A stretch of DNA of 64,000 bases from Sinorhizobium sp. B11 (GTDB lineage Bacteria; Pseudomonadota; Alphaproteobacteria; Rhizobiales; Rhizobiaceae), in contig CP091034.1 in the NCBI GenBank assembly GCA_039725955.1, positions 2,170,001-2,234,000 on the forward strand, given 5' to 3'. Position numbers and translations under genes: made by a program. Below, one piece after another: positions 16,701 to 25,421 of the stretch (positions are counted from its first letter, which is position 1; the number at the start of each line of letters is the position of its first letter). The notes beneath the pieces are model-generated. The model was not told the DNA's origin, ran no database searches, and saw nothing but the letters and a program-made list of their open reading frames with translations.

Positions 16701-18098
16701 TCAAGTCGGCCAGAACATCCCGGCGACGGCACAGCCGAGCAGCACCGGAATGACCGCCAGCCTGAACCGGAAGATCGCGATCGCTGCCGCAAGGCTCAAC
16801 AGCAGCGATGGCAGCGACAGCGACGCCCAGACGGGCAGCTCGATCGAGAAGGGTCCGAGGCTGTGGACTTCGGCGCTCCGGAACAGGAAGTGGAGGCCGA
16901 ACCAGATCGCGAGATTGAGGATGACGCCGACCACGGCCGCGGTGATGGCCGACATCGCACCGGCCAGGGCTGCATTTCCGCGCAGTTTCTCGATGAAGGG
17001 AGCGCCGAGGAAGATCCAGAGAAAGCAGGGAACGAAGGTCACCCATGTCGTCAGGATGGCGGCGAACGTGGCGGCCGTCATCGGATTGAGGCTGCCGGGA
17101 TCACGATAGGCGCCCATGAAACCGACGAACTGGAGGACCGTGATCAGCGGACCTGGCGTCGTTTCCGCCATGCCCAGACCATCCAGCATTTCGTTGGGCT
17201 TCAGCCATCCGTAGTGCTGGACGGCTTCCTGCGCCACGTAAGCGAGTACGGCATAGGCGCCGCCGAAAGTCACCATCGCCATCTTGCTGAAGAACACGCC
17301 GATCTGCGTGAAGATGTCGTCGGGTCCAAGAAAGAGATAGAGCAACAGTATCGGCAGCAGCCAGAGTGCCAGGAGCACCGCCGATATCTTCAGCGACGAG
17401 CGCAGGTTCGGTCGCGCATGCAGAGGTATCTCCTCCCCAAGCAGCGCGTCGGCGTCGAACAGAGCCGCGCCGCCGGCCGCCTTGTGCCCGCCGCCACCCT
17501 GGAACAGCCGGGAACCCGACTTCGATCCCAGGAAGCCGACGATGGCAGCGGTGAGGATGATGACGGGAAAAGGCACATGGAACACGAAAATCGCCAGGAA
17601 AGCGGCTGCCGCGATCCCGATCATTGCCCTGTTCTTCAGGGCGCGGCCGCCGACCCTGACGACTGCCTGAATGACGACGGCAAGCACCGCCGCCTTCAGG
17701 CCGAAGAACAGGCCCTCGACGGCATCGACACTGCCGAGGCTCACGTAGAGATAGCTGAGCGCCAGGATGGAGAGGAAGCCCGGAAGCACGAACAGGATGC
17801 CCGCGACCAGACCACCGGCGGTCCGGTGCATCAGCCAGCCGATATAGATGGCAAGCTGCTGCGCCTCAGGTCCCGGAAGCAGCATGCAGTAATTCAAGGC
17901 ATGCAGGAAACGCTGCTCGCCGATCCACCTCTTCTCATCGACGACGATGCGGTGCATCACGGCGATCTGCCCGGCCGGTCCGCCGAAGCTGAGTGCTGCA
18001 ACGCGCAGCCAGACGCGAAAGGCCTCGCCAAAGGTGACGCCATGCGGGTTCGGCGACGCCCCGGCATCGGGCGTCGCATGGGTAACGGCACTGCTCAT
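16701..18098 (-). CDS. chrA: Chromate transporter, two-domain
   Basis: A 465-residue CHR-superfamily efflux protein that expels chromate from the cytoplasm. It has two homologous halves: the N-terminal domain carries the LSFGGPAGQIAVMHR motif and LPGPEAQQLAIYIGW, and the C-terminal half the related MVTFGGAYAVLAYVAQEAV and TTPGPLITVLQF. About ten hydrophobic segments are visible. ATG at 18098 is one base after the stop of the rhodanese-ChrB gene, so the two are translationally coupled and act together in chromate resistance. Confidence 0.95.
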   Translation of the reverse strand: MSSAVTHATPDAGASPNPHGVTFGEAFRVWLRVAALSFGGPAGQIAVMHRIVVDEKRWIGEQRFLHALNYCMLLPGPEAQQLAIYIGWLMHRTAGGLVAGILFVLPGFLSILALSYLYVSLGSVDAVEGLFFGLKAAVLAVVIQAVVRVGGRALKNRAMIGIAAAAFLAIFVFHVPFPVIILTAAIVGFLGSKSGSRLFQGGGGHKAAGGAALFDADALLGEEIPLHARPNLRSSLKISAVLLALWLLPILLLYLFLGPDDIFTQIGVFFSKMAMVTFGGAYAVLAYVAQEAVQHYGWLKPNEMLDGLGMAETTPGPLITVLQFVGFMGAYRDPGSLNPMTAATFAAILTTWVTFVPCFLWIFLGAPFIEKLRGNAALAGAMSAITAAVVGVILNLAIWFGLHFLFRSAEVHSLGPFSIELPVWASLSLPSLLLSLAAAIAIFRFRLAVIPVLLGCAVAGMFWPT

Positions 18099-18099
18099 G

Positions 18100-18915
18100 T
18101 CAGCCTCCCTTTTTCGCGGAAGGCCAGTTGTGCGTTTCATCCGTGGCGTCGCGGCACCAGCGGTAGAAGGCATCATAGAGCAGCATGCCGGCATCGAGCT
18201 GCTTGAGATCGTCGACGAACATGCGCGACAGGCCGAGCGAGGCGGCGAGCAGCCCGGCCACTTCAGGAGCAAGGTCCGGCCGGGCGGTATCGGCGCCGCG
18301 AACGATCCTCGCGAGCCTCAACATCGGCTCTGAGGCAAGGCCGAATTCCTCGATCATCACATCGAAGGTGCAGAGCTCGCCGCGATGGCTCCAGAAGACC
18401 TCCTCGATATCGAACGGCACGGCGCCGAAGCGATCGGCAACCAGGGCGACGTCCGATGTCGGCACGAAGAGAAAGACCGCCGAGGGATCGACGAAGCGCC
18501 GGATGAGCCAGGGACAGGCAATGCGGTCGATCTTCGGACGCGCACGCGTGACCCATACGGTCCGCCCTTCCCGGTCGCGCGGCGGCAACCTGTCGACGGG
18601 CACGGCCGAGCCGCCGGCCCTTATCCAGGCCTCGAAGCCGCCTTCCAGCACTTCCGCAGTGCCTCCGGCATGCCTGATATGGGCGGCGACCCCATGGCTG
18701 AGCTTGCCGCCCGCCTGGCAGACGACAATCACCGGCGCGGCAAAGCCTGCCGCCCATTCGCTGACATCGGTGTGAGATTTCCGGATCGAACCCGGCACAA
18801 GCCGCGGATCGCGGGCGAAATCCTCCTCGACGCGCACGTCGACGATGACAGGCGCATTGGGTGTGCCGACGATACGGGTGAGTTTGTCTGAAGATATTTC
18901 GAGAAATGATGGCAT
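18100..18915 (-). CDS. Rhodanese-ChrB fusion, chromate resistance protein
   Basis: A 271-residue protein. Residues 1-110 form a rhodanese domain with the active-site loop CQAGGKLS (Cys66), normal for sulfurtransferases. Residues 120-271 match the ChrB C-terminal domain (RARPKIDRIACPWLIRRFVD, then VPFDIEEVFWSHRGELCTFD). Classical ChrB has a different N-terminal DNA-binding part, so this version probably senses or processes sulfur or chromate rather than binding DNA; that is inference. It is directly upstream of chrA, start at 18915 with upstream promoter region before it. Confidence 0.85.
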   Translation of the reverse strand: MPSFLEISSDKLTRIVGTPNAPVIVDVRVEEDFARDPRLVPGSIRKSHTDVSEWAAGFAAPVIVVCQAGGKLSHGVAAHIRHAGGTAEVLEGGFEAWIRAGGSAVPVDRLPPRDREGRTVWVTRARPKIDRIACPWLIRRFVDPSAVFLFVPTSDVALVADRFGAVPFDIEEVFWSHRGELCTFDVMIEEFGLASEPMLRLARIVRGADTARPDLAPEVAGLLAASLGLSRMFVDDLKQLDAGMLLYDAFYRWCRDATDETHNWPSAKKGG

Positions 18916-19184
18916 GACGCGTCCTCCGGTGTTCGGTTTCATGGACGCGATTCTTCGGCATGTCGCCTCGTGGGGTGATCGCAACCCCATATGATTTTTA
19001 TGCGCGCCGCCGTTTTTCGTGTCAAGCTTCGGGAGGGAATGCCGCCCGGTCCGTCAGACCCTCTTGCGAGGTCATTAAACGGGGGCCTGGTCGACAATAC
19101 GCCTCATAGGCTGTGCCCAGCCATTGACGATCGCGGTGGTCGTATTGCCTACTACTGACACCGAAGCTGGGGCGCGCATGGATC

Positions 19185-19781
19185 ATGGACAATCTGCCTG
19201 ATATCGTCAGCAAGCGCGATCCGGCGATCACCGTCAGGCGTATCCTCAAGGTCAATCATGCCGGCGAGTTCGGCGCCATCCGCATCTATGGGGCACAGAT
19301 CTGGATGGCGCGCCGGCTGTTTCCGGATATCGTCCCGGCGCTTCAGGACATGCGGGAAGACGAGATCAGGCATTGCCGCCTGTTTCGCGAGGCCATGCCG
19401 CCAAGGAGCGCCAGGCCTTGCCGTGTGATGGCCTTCTGGAGCCTCGGTGGTTTCGTCCTGGGCTTTCTCACGGCCCTTGGTGGGCGCAACATGGTCTGGA
19501 TCTGCACCGAGGCGGTGGAAAGTACCGTTCATCGCCATCTCGAAGATCAACTGGCCTTCGTGAAGAACCGAGATCCTGAGCTCCATGCGCTCATTGCCTC
19601 GATCCAGGACGAGGAACTCGCGCATCTGCGCGAGGCCGAGGAAAAGCAGACAGGGCGCGGGCTCGCCCACAAGCTGCTACTGCCCGTCATTGGCGCGCTC
19701 ACCGATCTGATGATCTGGCTGTCGACCTGGGGCGATTCGAGCTGGATGCGCGCGGAGATCGCGCGCTCCGGAAAGGCCTAG
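19185..19781 (+). CDS. Coq7-like demethoxyubiquinone hydroxylase-family protein
   Basis: A 198-residue diiron carboxylate protein related to Coq7/UbiF-replacing hydroxylases. The full ligand set is visible: Glu28 in VNHAGEFGA, Glu60 and His63 in EDEIRHC, Glu112 in TEAVESTVH, and Glu144/His147 in DEELAHLREAE. The pattern is that of the enzyme that hydroxylates 2-polyprenyl-3-methyl-6-methoxybenzoquinol in ubiquinone synthesis. Whether it is the cell's real ubiquinone hydroxylase or a paralogue cannot be told; no other ubi genes are nearby. Confidence 0.85.
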   Translation: MDNLPDIVSKRDPAITVRRILKVNHAGEFGAIRIYGAQIWMARRLFPDIVPALQDMREDEIRHCRLFREAMPPRSARPCRVMAFWSLGGFVLGFLTALGGRNMVWICTEAVESTVHRHLEDQLAFVKNRDPELHALIASIQDEELAHLREAEEKQTGRGLAHKLLLPVIGALTDLMIWLSTWGDSSWMRAEIARSGKA

Positions 19782-19787
19782 CGCCTA

Positions 19788-20525
19788 TCAATTCCGCCCG
19801 CCATTCGCCCTGATCACCTGCCCATTGACCCAGGCGCTCTCGCTACTCGCCAGAAACGACACGATCTGCGCAATATCCTCTGGCTGCCCAAGCCGGCCGA
19901 GCGGGATTTCATTCGTCAGGCGCTGGATCAGCTCCGGGGATCGGCCTGCAAGCAGCAGTTCGGTCGCGACCGGGCCGGGCGCCACGGCATTGACCGTGAT
20001 GTGGCGGGGGCCGAGCTCCTTTGCGAGGATATGCGTCATCGCTTCAACCGCCGCCTTGGTGGCTGTGTAGACGGCATTCCCCGGCGAATAATGGCCGATG
20101 ATGCTGGTCGACAGGTTGATGATGCGGCCGCCCTCGCGAAGGCGTCTTGCGGCCTCGCGCATGCCGTTGAAGGTGCCGGTCAGGTTGACGGCGACGAGGC
20201 GCTGGTAGTCTTCATCACTCACCTCAGAAAGCGGGCCAAAGGTGGTGACGCCGGCATTGTTGACGAGCACGTCGACGGTTCCGAATTCTGCTTCGGTGTG
20301 CTCGAAGAGCTCGGCAAGTGCCTGCGGGCTGGAGACATCGGCGCCAAGCGCCAGCGCCCGGCCGCCGGCTGCCGTGATGGCGGCGACTACTTCCTCTGCC
20401 TGCGCAGCGCCTGCCGCATAATTGACGACGGTCTGGAAACCATCGGCTGCGAGCCGTCTGGCAATCGCCGCGCCGATCCCTCTGGATGCGCCGGTGACGA
20501 TGGCGGTTTTGATCTCGTTTGACAT
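19788..20525 (-). CDS. Short-chain dehydrogenase/reductase
   Basis: A 245-residue classical SDR. Nucleotide-binding TGASRGIG, NNAG, catalytic Ser in NLSTSIIGH and Tyr/Lys in YTATKAAVEAM are all intact, so it should be an active NAD(P)H-dependent oxidoreductase similar to 3-oxoacyl-ACP reductases. Substrate unknown. It is divergent from a TetR regulator 193 bp away, which likely controls it. It converges with the Coq7-like gene at six bases' distance. Confidence 0.92.
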   Translation of the reverse strand: MSNEIKTAIVTGASRGIGAAIARRLAADGFQTVVNYAAGAAQAEEVVAAITAAGGRALALGADVSSPQALAELFEHTEAEFGTVDVLVNNAGVTTFGPLSEVSDEDYQRLVAVNLTGTFNGMREAARRLREGGRIINLSTSIIGHYSPGNAVYTATKAAVEAMTHILAKELGPRHITVNAVAPGPVATELLLAGRSPELIQRLTNEIPLGRLGQPEDIAQIVSFLASSESAWVNGQVIRANGGRN

Positions 20526-20718
20526 GGACAATTCTCCGTTCTGTTCCGGCGCGGTCGATCGCAGGCACGGCAAGGGATATGCGCGTCACCGCTCCCGGTG
20601 ATGCGTTCAAGTTTCCAAATCCCTTTGCTGAGCGACCGCTTGTGCGCTTGATCTGACGGATCTAATGTGAGCGATAACTCGCCTTCCCGCTACTCGCATT
20701 TCAAGGCCCGTTCCAGCA

Positions 20719-21342
20719 ATGTCCGAAAGCCCCTACAAGAGCCGATCCTCGCCCAGAAAAGCGCCCAGACAGGCCCGCTCGCTTGCGACGGTCAGCGTGA
20801 TCGTCGAGGCCGCGGCTCGCATTCTGGAGGAGCGCGGCCACGAAGGTTTTTCCACCAATGCGGTGGCAGAAAAGGCCGGCGTCAGCATCGGCTCGCTCTA
20901 CCAGTATTTCCCACGCAAGGATGCGCTGATCGGCGCGCTGATCCTGCGGCAGACCATGTCACTGATTGGAGATGCAGAAAGTGCTGCCGGCGAGCCGACG
21001 GGCGAAGCGGCGCTCTCCGCCCTGATAGACCCCTGCGTCCGCCAGCAGCTCGAACGCCCTGCCCTTGCCCGCCTGCTCGATTACGAGGAGGCCCGCCTGC
21101 CGCTCGATGCGCAAACCGATCGCATCAAGCACCGCTTCCTGGAACTCACCCGCAATACGCTGGCGCGCCCGGACATGCCGCCGCAGCCCGATATCGATAT
21201 CGCGGCACGCGATGCAGTGGCAATCATCAAGGGCATGATCGATGCCGCCGGCGAGCATGGGGAAGAAGACCGGGACGGGCTGGCGCTGCGCGTCAGACGC
21301 GCCGTGATCGGCTATCTCAGAGCCTCCTCGGAAGGCAGATAA
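20719..21342 (+). CDS. TetR/AcrR-family regulator
   Basis: A 207-residue regulator. The basic N-terminal leader (KSRSSPRKAPRQARS) precedes a standard HTH (GFSTNAVAEKAGVSIGSLYQ then YFPRKDALIG). The ligand domain is helical and unassigned. It is divergent from the SDR at 19788-20525. A clear rho-independent terminator follows it at 21373-21405. Confidence 0.9.
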   Translation: MSESPYKSRSSPRKAPRQARSLATVSVIVEAAARILEERGHEGFSTNAVAEKAGVSIGSLYQYFPRKDALIGALILRQTMSLIGDAESAAGEPTGEAALSALIDPCVRQQLERPALARLLDYEEARLPLDAQTDRIKHRFLELTRNTLARPDMPPQPDIDIAARDAVAIIKGMIDAAGEHGEEDRDGLALRVRRAVIGYLRASSEGR

Positions 21343-21372
21343 TTCCGGACCCTGATTTCGGTCGGCAAAAAG

Positions 21373-21405
21373 AACCCTCGGTCCGGGAGTGGAACCGAGG
21401 GTTTT
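21373..21405 (+). terminator. Rho-independent terminator after TetR
   Basis: A perfect 10-bp stem (AACCCTCGGT / ACCGAGGGTT) with an 11-base loop, ending in a TTTT run at 21402-21405. It follows the TetR stop by 31 bp on the plus strand. Confidence 0.75.
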
Positions 21406-21517
21406 CATTTGCAGGAGTGAACGCAGCGATCGCTGGGAACGATGAGCCTTCGAGTGGGGGACAAGGCTGCCGCGTTGGATAAGAAACGAGCCGTGTCGAA
21501 CTTGGTTCCTTAAAAAG

Positions 21518-22051
21518 TCACAGCTCCGGCAGCTGGCTCAACAGAAAGTCCGCTCGCGCCGGGACATCGACCTTCGGCAGGATGACGACCTCGTAGCCCA
21601 TCTCGGGATAGGCCGTGGTCAACCGGTCATATTCGGCAACCGCCTCTTCGAAACCATGCCGCCGCTCGGGGTCGTGGACATAGATTTCCGGCCAGGGCGG
21701 CGTCAGAAACACCATGTGGTGATAAGGGCGTTGATCCCGCAGCGTCTCCAGCATCGCCTTCCCGGTCGTGGCCTGCAGCGCAGAAGCGGCGTCGATCAGG
21801 CCGCGATCGAAAAACGTCCATCCGGGCTGGACTTCAGCGAGCTTCCGATCCTCGAGCGCCATCGCGATCGCCCGCCGGGCAAAGGCCGCCGGGTCGACCC
21901 AGGGCAAGGCAGCACCCTGCCCGGCCAGTTCCTCCCTCACGATCCGGCGTCCCGGCTCCTCGACGGTCGCGTAACCGCGCCGGGAGAGCTCTTCGAGCAA
22001 TGTGGATTTCCCGCCGCCCGAGCAGCCGGAAATAACAACGCATTTGATCAT
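21518..22051 (-). CDS. P-loop NTPase/kinase-like (AAA_28) protein
   Basis: A 177-residue protein of the AAA_28 family. It opens with a P-loop, ISGCSGGGKSTLLEELS, and has a conserved FFDRGLIDAASAL (Walker B-like Asp-Arg) and a nucleotide-kinase-like VFLTPPWPEIYVHDPERRH (Arg pair). Such proteins are probably small-molecule kinases, but the substrate is unknown. It lies 53 bp downstream of the sensor kinase gene on the same strand, possibly in the same transcript. Confidence 0.8.
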   Translation of the reverse strand: MIKCVVISGCSGGGKSTLLEELSRRGYATVEEPGRRIVREELAGQGAALPWVDPAAFARRAIAMALEDRKLAEVQPGWTFFDRGLIDAASALQATTGKAMLETLRDQRPYHHMVFLTPPWPEIYVHDPERRHGFEEAVAEYDRLTTAYPEMGYEVVILPKVDVPARADFLLSQLPEL

Positions 22052-22104
22052 GAAACTCTCCGATGAACGGATGATGAGAAAAGAAGCGCGGCGCGCAGAC
22101 GCGG

Positions 22105-23424
22105 CTATGTGCCGATCTCCAGGTCGAAGACATGACCCTGCCTGCCGGCCGAGCAGCGAAGCGAACCCCTGTGTATCGCAGCGATGCGCGCCACGATATC
22201 AAGCCCGATGCCCATCCCGTCGGCGCGTGGGGCGACATCGGCGCCCTGCCTCACGCCTGCCGGATGCCGGTCCTCGACGCGGATCAGATCATTGCTGACC
22301 CGCACGACGATGCCGGTATGGGCAGGCGTGTGGCGAACGGCATTGTCGATCAGGTTGCGAACGGCGTCCTTCAGCAGGGCCGGCACACCCTGCACGATGG
22401 CGGCATCGACCTGCGCGGAGAATTCCAGCGAGTGATTGTTTTCGTAGACCCAGGGCGCCAGCTGTTCCACCACGCTGGACGAAAGCTCGACAAGGTCGAC
22501 CTCCTCGAACATGCCGTGATCGAATGTATCGAGCCGCGCGAGCGCGGTGATCTGGCTGACGAAACGCACGAGATCGTCGAGATCCGCCTCAGCCTTGCGC
22601 GCCCGCGGATGGTCGATATGACCGAGCTCCAGCTTGATTGCCGCAAGCGGCGTGCGCACTTCGTGCGCGATGCCCGATGTCAGTATCTTCTGGGATTTCA
22701 TCAGCTCGCCGACACGCTCGAAGGCCCGGTTGACGGCCTCGGCAAGATGGGCGACTTCGCGCGGCATATCCTGGAATTGCAGATGCGAGCGTGAATCCAT
22801 CGGGTCGATCCGTTCGGCCGCCTCGGCCGCAGTCCGCACCGGCTTCAGCGCCTGCCGCACGGAAAGCAGGGTGGCGCCGAGCACGAGCACCAGCAGGATG
22901 CTCATCGGCACGATCATATGCTCGATCACCTCGTTCCACAGGACATCCGACACCACATCCTGCGGATCGCCCATCGTCGCGACATCGACGACGAAGCGCC
23001 GCTCGCCCACCATGAAGGCCCGCCCGCCCACCAGCGTCAGCGGTTTGCCGGGCTCGAGCGACCGCAGCCAGAAATCCGGCGGGTTGACATCAGGCGGCAG
23101 GAAGCGGCTCTCGCAGGCAGCGTCGCAGGACTGGAAGACGAACCCGCCGCCGGCCTCGCGGATGCGGGCCACATAGCCTGTCTGCGCCTGCCCGTAACGC
23201 CCCTCGACAGAATCGGGAAGCCGGTAGCGGATGGCGCCGTCCTCCACCGCAATGCCGGAGGCTAGCCGCTCGGTCTCCTGCTCCACGAAGAGCCGCGAAA
23301 GCTCCCCGACATTCCAGTAATAGGCGGAAAAGATCACGGCGAGCTGCAACACCATGGCCAGCACCGCAAAGAAGGCAATACGCCGGGTCAGGATCGCGCC
23401 CAGTGTCGGCGATGAGAGCCTCAT
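22105..23424 (-). CDS. Sensor histidine kinase of the PepSY/cytochrome b operon
   Basis: A 439-residue membrane kinase. Transmembrane segments lie at about 15-35 and 172-190, flanking a periplasmic sensor domain with an isolated Cys-x3-Cys pair (Cys100, Cys104). A HAMP-like linker leads to the H box SGIAHEVRTPLAA (His254), the N box DAVRNLIDNAVRHTP and the G2 box GMGIGLDIV. The G1 box, normally DxGxG, reads Asp385-RHPAGV and looks degenerate. Its ATG overlaps the intended stop of the response regulator (ATGA). Because of the upstream frameshift, ribosomes on the regulator message would read straight into this gene, giving one 710-residue frame. Confidence 0.85.
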   Translation of the reverse strand: MRLSSPTLGAILTRRIAFFAVLAMVLQLAVIFSAYYWNVGELSRLFVEQETERLASGIAVEDGAIRYRLPDSVEGRYGQAQTGYVARIREAGGGFVFQSCDAACESRFLPPDVNPPDFWLRSLEPGKPLTLVGGRAFMVGERRFVVDVATMGDPQDVVSDVLWNEVIEHMIVPMSILLVLVLGATLLSVRQALKPVRTAAEAAERIDPMDSRSHLQFQDMPREVAHLAEAVNRAFERVGELMKSQKILTSGIAHEVRTPLAAIKLELGHIDHPRARKAEADLDDLVRFVSQITALARLDTFDHGMFEEVDLVELSSSVVEQLAPWVYENNHSLEFSAQVDAAIVQGVPALLKDAVRNLIDNAVRHTPAHTGIVVRVSNDLIRVEDRHPAGVRQGADVAPRADGMGIGLDIVARIAAIHRGSLRCSAGRQGHVFDLEIGT

Positions 23425-24099
23425 GCGCGCACCTCCCGCATCATGTATCCGACACCCCTGACGGTCTCGATCAGCACCTGTGTCGGATGCCCTTCGAGCT
23501 TTCTGCGCAGCCGGGAAAACGGCAAGTTCGACGGCATTGCTGCTGCGCTCATCGCCGAATTCCGAGAAGGCATGCTCGATCTTCGGCTTGGGTACCACTT
23601 GCCCGCCGTTGCGCATCAACAGTTCCAGAAGGCCCTTTTCGGAAGGCGCGAGCGCAATCTCGTCGCCGGCACAGATCACCTGGCGCGTGGCGAGATCATA
23701 TTGAAGGGCGGCGAATTCCAGGACCGGCATGACGGTTGACGGCGCGCGGCGCGTCAGCGCGCGGATGCGGGCGATCAATTCTCCATTGTGAAAGGGTTTT
23801 ACGAGGTAATCATCCGCGCCGGCATCGAGCCCGGCGATGCGCTCGTCGACTGCGCCCCGCGCCGTCAGCACCAGGACCGGCATCTGGACCCTCGCGGCCC
23901 GGAGCGATTTCAGAAATGCGATCCCGTCCTCATCAGGCAGGCCGAGGTCGAGAAGCAGCAGGTCATAATCCGCTTCCTGCAATGCAAGCCGCCCCTCCTG
24001 CGCCAGGGCGAAGGCATCGATCTTCCAGCCGGCGTCGTGGATGGCTTCGCAAAGCAGTTCGCGAAGCCGGGAACTGTCCTCGATCAGCAGTATCCTCAT
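23421..24099 (-). pseudogene. OmpR-type response regulator, frameshifted and fused in frame to the kinase
   Basis: The receiver domain is intact (Glu7/Asp8 pocket, phosphoacceptor Asp51, Lys101 in LVKPF) and the winged-helix domain is normal to about residue 193 (FGDERSSNAVELAV). The region then leaves the family pattern. The expected SRLRRKLEG and ETVRGVGYMMREVR ending is encoded in the next frame. One extra base in the AAAA run at 23516-23519 (TTTT on the coding strand) explains this; removing it restores a normal 225-residue protein whose TGA overlaps the kinase ATG. As it stands the recognition helix is scrambled. It could be a real mutation, a programmed shift or a sequencing error. Confidence 0.75.
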
Positions 24100-24662
24100 G
24101 CCCTCTTTCGACCCGTGACCATCGACCAGACGAGATTCTCCCTGTGCCTCCAGCTTTCGATGATGGCTGCGCCCGCGTGGACGAAGGCAAGCACCATGAT
24201 GCCGTTTGCGATCGTGCCGTGCAGTTTCTCCAGCCATTTCTCGCCCCAGAAGGCATCGAGCGTCGTCATCCAGCCGGTCAGCACCGTTGCCGCCAGCAAT
24301 GCCATCAGCAGCAGCATCATGACCGATGCCAGCGGATTGTGACCAAGATAACGTCTTTCACTGCCGTCGATCATATCAAAGATCTGCTCCATCACCCTGC
24401 GCGGCGTCGGCAGGAAATCGGAAAAGCGAGCATGTTTTGTACCGACGAACCCCCAGAGGATGCGAATGACGATTGCCGTAGCGACGACATAACCCGTGAT
24501 GCGGTGCCAGTATTTGCCTTCTTCGAGAATGAAGAGGTTGAGCGTGCAGGCCGCGACGATGGTCCAGTGGAACAGCCTGACGACCGGGTCCCACACCCTG
24601 ATCGTCTGCCCGGCGGCATCGGAGGGCACCTGGCCCTCCTTCTTCAACGAGATGGCTGTCAT
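24096..24662 (-). CDS. Cytochrome b561-type membrane protein
   Basis: A 188-residue four-helix di-haem b-type cytochrome (Ni-Fe hydrogenase cytochrome b subunit/cytb561 family). Histidines likely to bind haem appear in LFHWTIVAA, WHRITGYVV, KLHGTIANG and FVHAGAAIIE. It probably moves electrons through the inner membrane. It overlaps the response regulator start by 4 bp (ATGA) and follows the PepSY gene by 3 bp, so it belongs to one four-gene operon. Confidence 0.88.
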   Translation of the reverse strand: MTAISLKKEGQVPSDAAGQTIRVWDPVVRLFHWTIVAACTLNLFILEEGKYWHRITGYVVATAIVIRILWGFVGTKHARFSDFLPTPRRVMEQIFDMIDGSERRYLGHNPLASVMMLLLMALLAATVLTGWMTTLDAFWGEKWLEKLHGTIANGIMVLAFVHAGAAIIESWRHRENLVWSMVTGRKRA

Positions 24663-24665
24663 CGC

Positions 24666-24932
24666 TCAATCGCCCTTCTGGACGATATCGCCGGAAACCG
24701 GATTGAAATAGACCTCGGCGCGTTCGCCGTTCTTGTCCTTGCCGTAGATCTCGTAGCAATTGCCGGTGATTTCGAAAGTCTTGACCTTGTAGCCCATGGC
24801 CTCGATCTTCGCCTTCATGGCGGCCTCCGGCATCCATCTGGATTTCGGCTCCTTCGTGCAGCTCGGGCTTGCAAGCGCCAAGGCGGGCGAGAGCGACAGG
24901 ATTGTGAGAGCGGCGACCAGTTTCAGCTTCAT
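24666..24932 (-). CDS. PepSY domain periplasmic protein
   Basis: An 88-residue exported protein: a signal peptide (residues 1-21, ending ALALA) followed by one PepSY domain (MKAKIEAMGYKVKTFEITGN then YFNPVSGDIVQKGD). It has two cysteines, Cys25 and Cys59, which could form a disulfide. PepSY partners of cytochrome b proteins are commonly found with two-component systems, but their role is not known. First gene of the operon. Confidence 0.85.
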   Translation of the reverse strand: MKLKLVAALTILSLSPALALASPSCTKEPKSRWMPEAAMKAKIEAMGYKVKTFEITGNCYEIYGKDKNGERAEVYFNPVSGDIVQKGD

Positions 24933-25052
24933 GATTTTACCCTTTTGCAGAAGCCCCTTGCGGGCGACGGCAAACGGGTAGCGCGGCGAAGCTGTCTGTT
25001 TGCTGTCGGGGCAGGAAGACGAGTTCCTGCCGCCGACAGCTGCCCTCGCCGT

Positions 25053-25421
25053 CTATTCGCCGCGCGGCAACGGTCGCAGAAACAGGCGCTCGTAGCTCTT
25101 GAACGGAGGATCGGCCCCGAAGCGCGCATTGGCCGCGATACTGTCCGGATCGGCGGCGACGCTGGCGCGGTAGCCGAGATAGGTCGGCTCGTCCGGAAAG
25201 GTGAAAAGAGCGATCGCGATATTGCCTGCCCCATCCGCCCCTGCACCCGGAAAGCTCAAACCCGCGCCTTCCGGCTTTTCGCGCGGCATGAAATAGCCGT
25301 GATGTGTTCCGCCGTAACGCTCGATCAGCCGAACCCAGACCTCGGCATAGGCTTCGAATTCCATACGTTTCTTCGGGTCGAGGCGGTAACGCACCTCGCA
25401 GGTGACTGGCATGCTCGACAT
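25053..25421 (-). CDS. NIPSNAP-family protein
   Basis: A 122-residue dimeric alpha/beta-barrel protein of the NIPSNAP family (VTCEVRYRLDPKKRMEFEAY near the start, LIERYGGTHHGYFMP, and the C-terminal FKSYERLFLRPL). Family members occur in many bacteria; function is generally unknown. I use ATG at 25421, which has GGAGG ten bases upstream; ATG at 25412 would give a shorter start similar to homologues. It is the last gene before a 390-bp gap. Confidence 0.78.
   Translation of the reverse strand: MSSMPVTCEVRYRLDPKKRMEFEAYAEVWVRLIERYGGTHHGYFMPREKPEGAGLSFPGAGADGAGNIAIALFTFPDEPTYLGYRASVAADPDSIAANARFGADPPFKSYERLFLRPLPRGE

Noticed and set aside
19095..19147. Inverted repeat CAATACG/CGTATTG upstream of the Coq7-like gene
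   Set aside because: Only 7 bp with a 39-bp spacer and no nearby regulator; likely chance.
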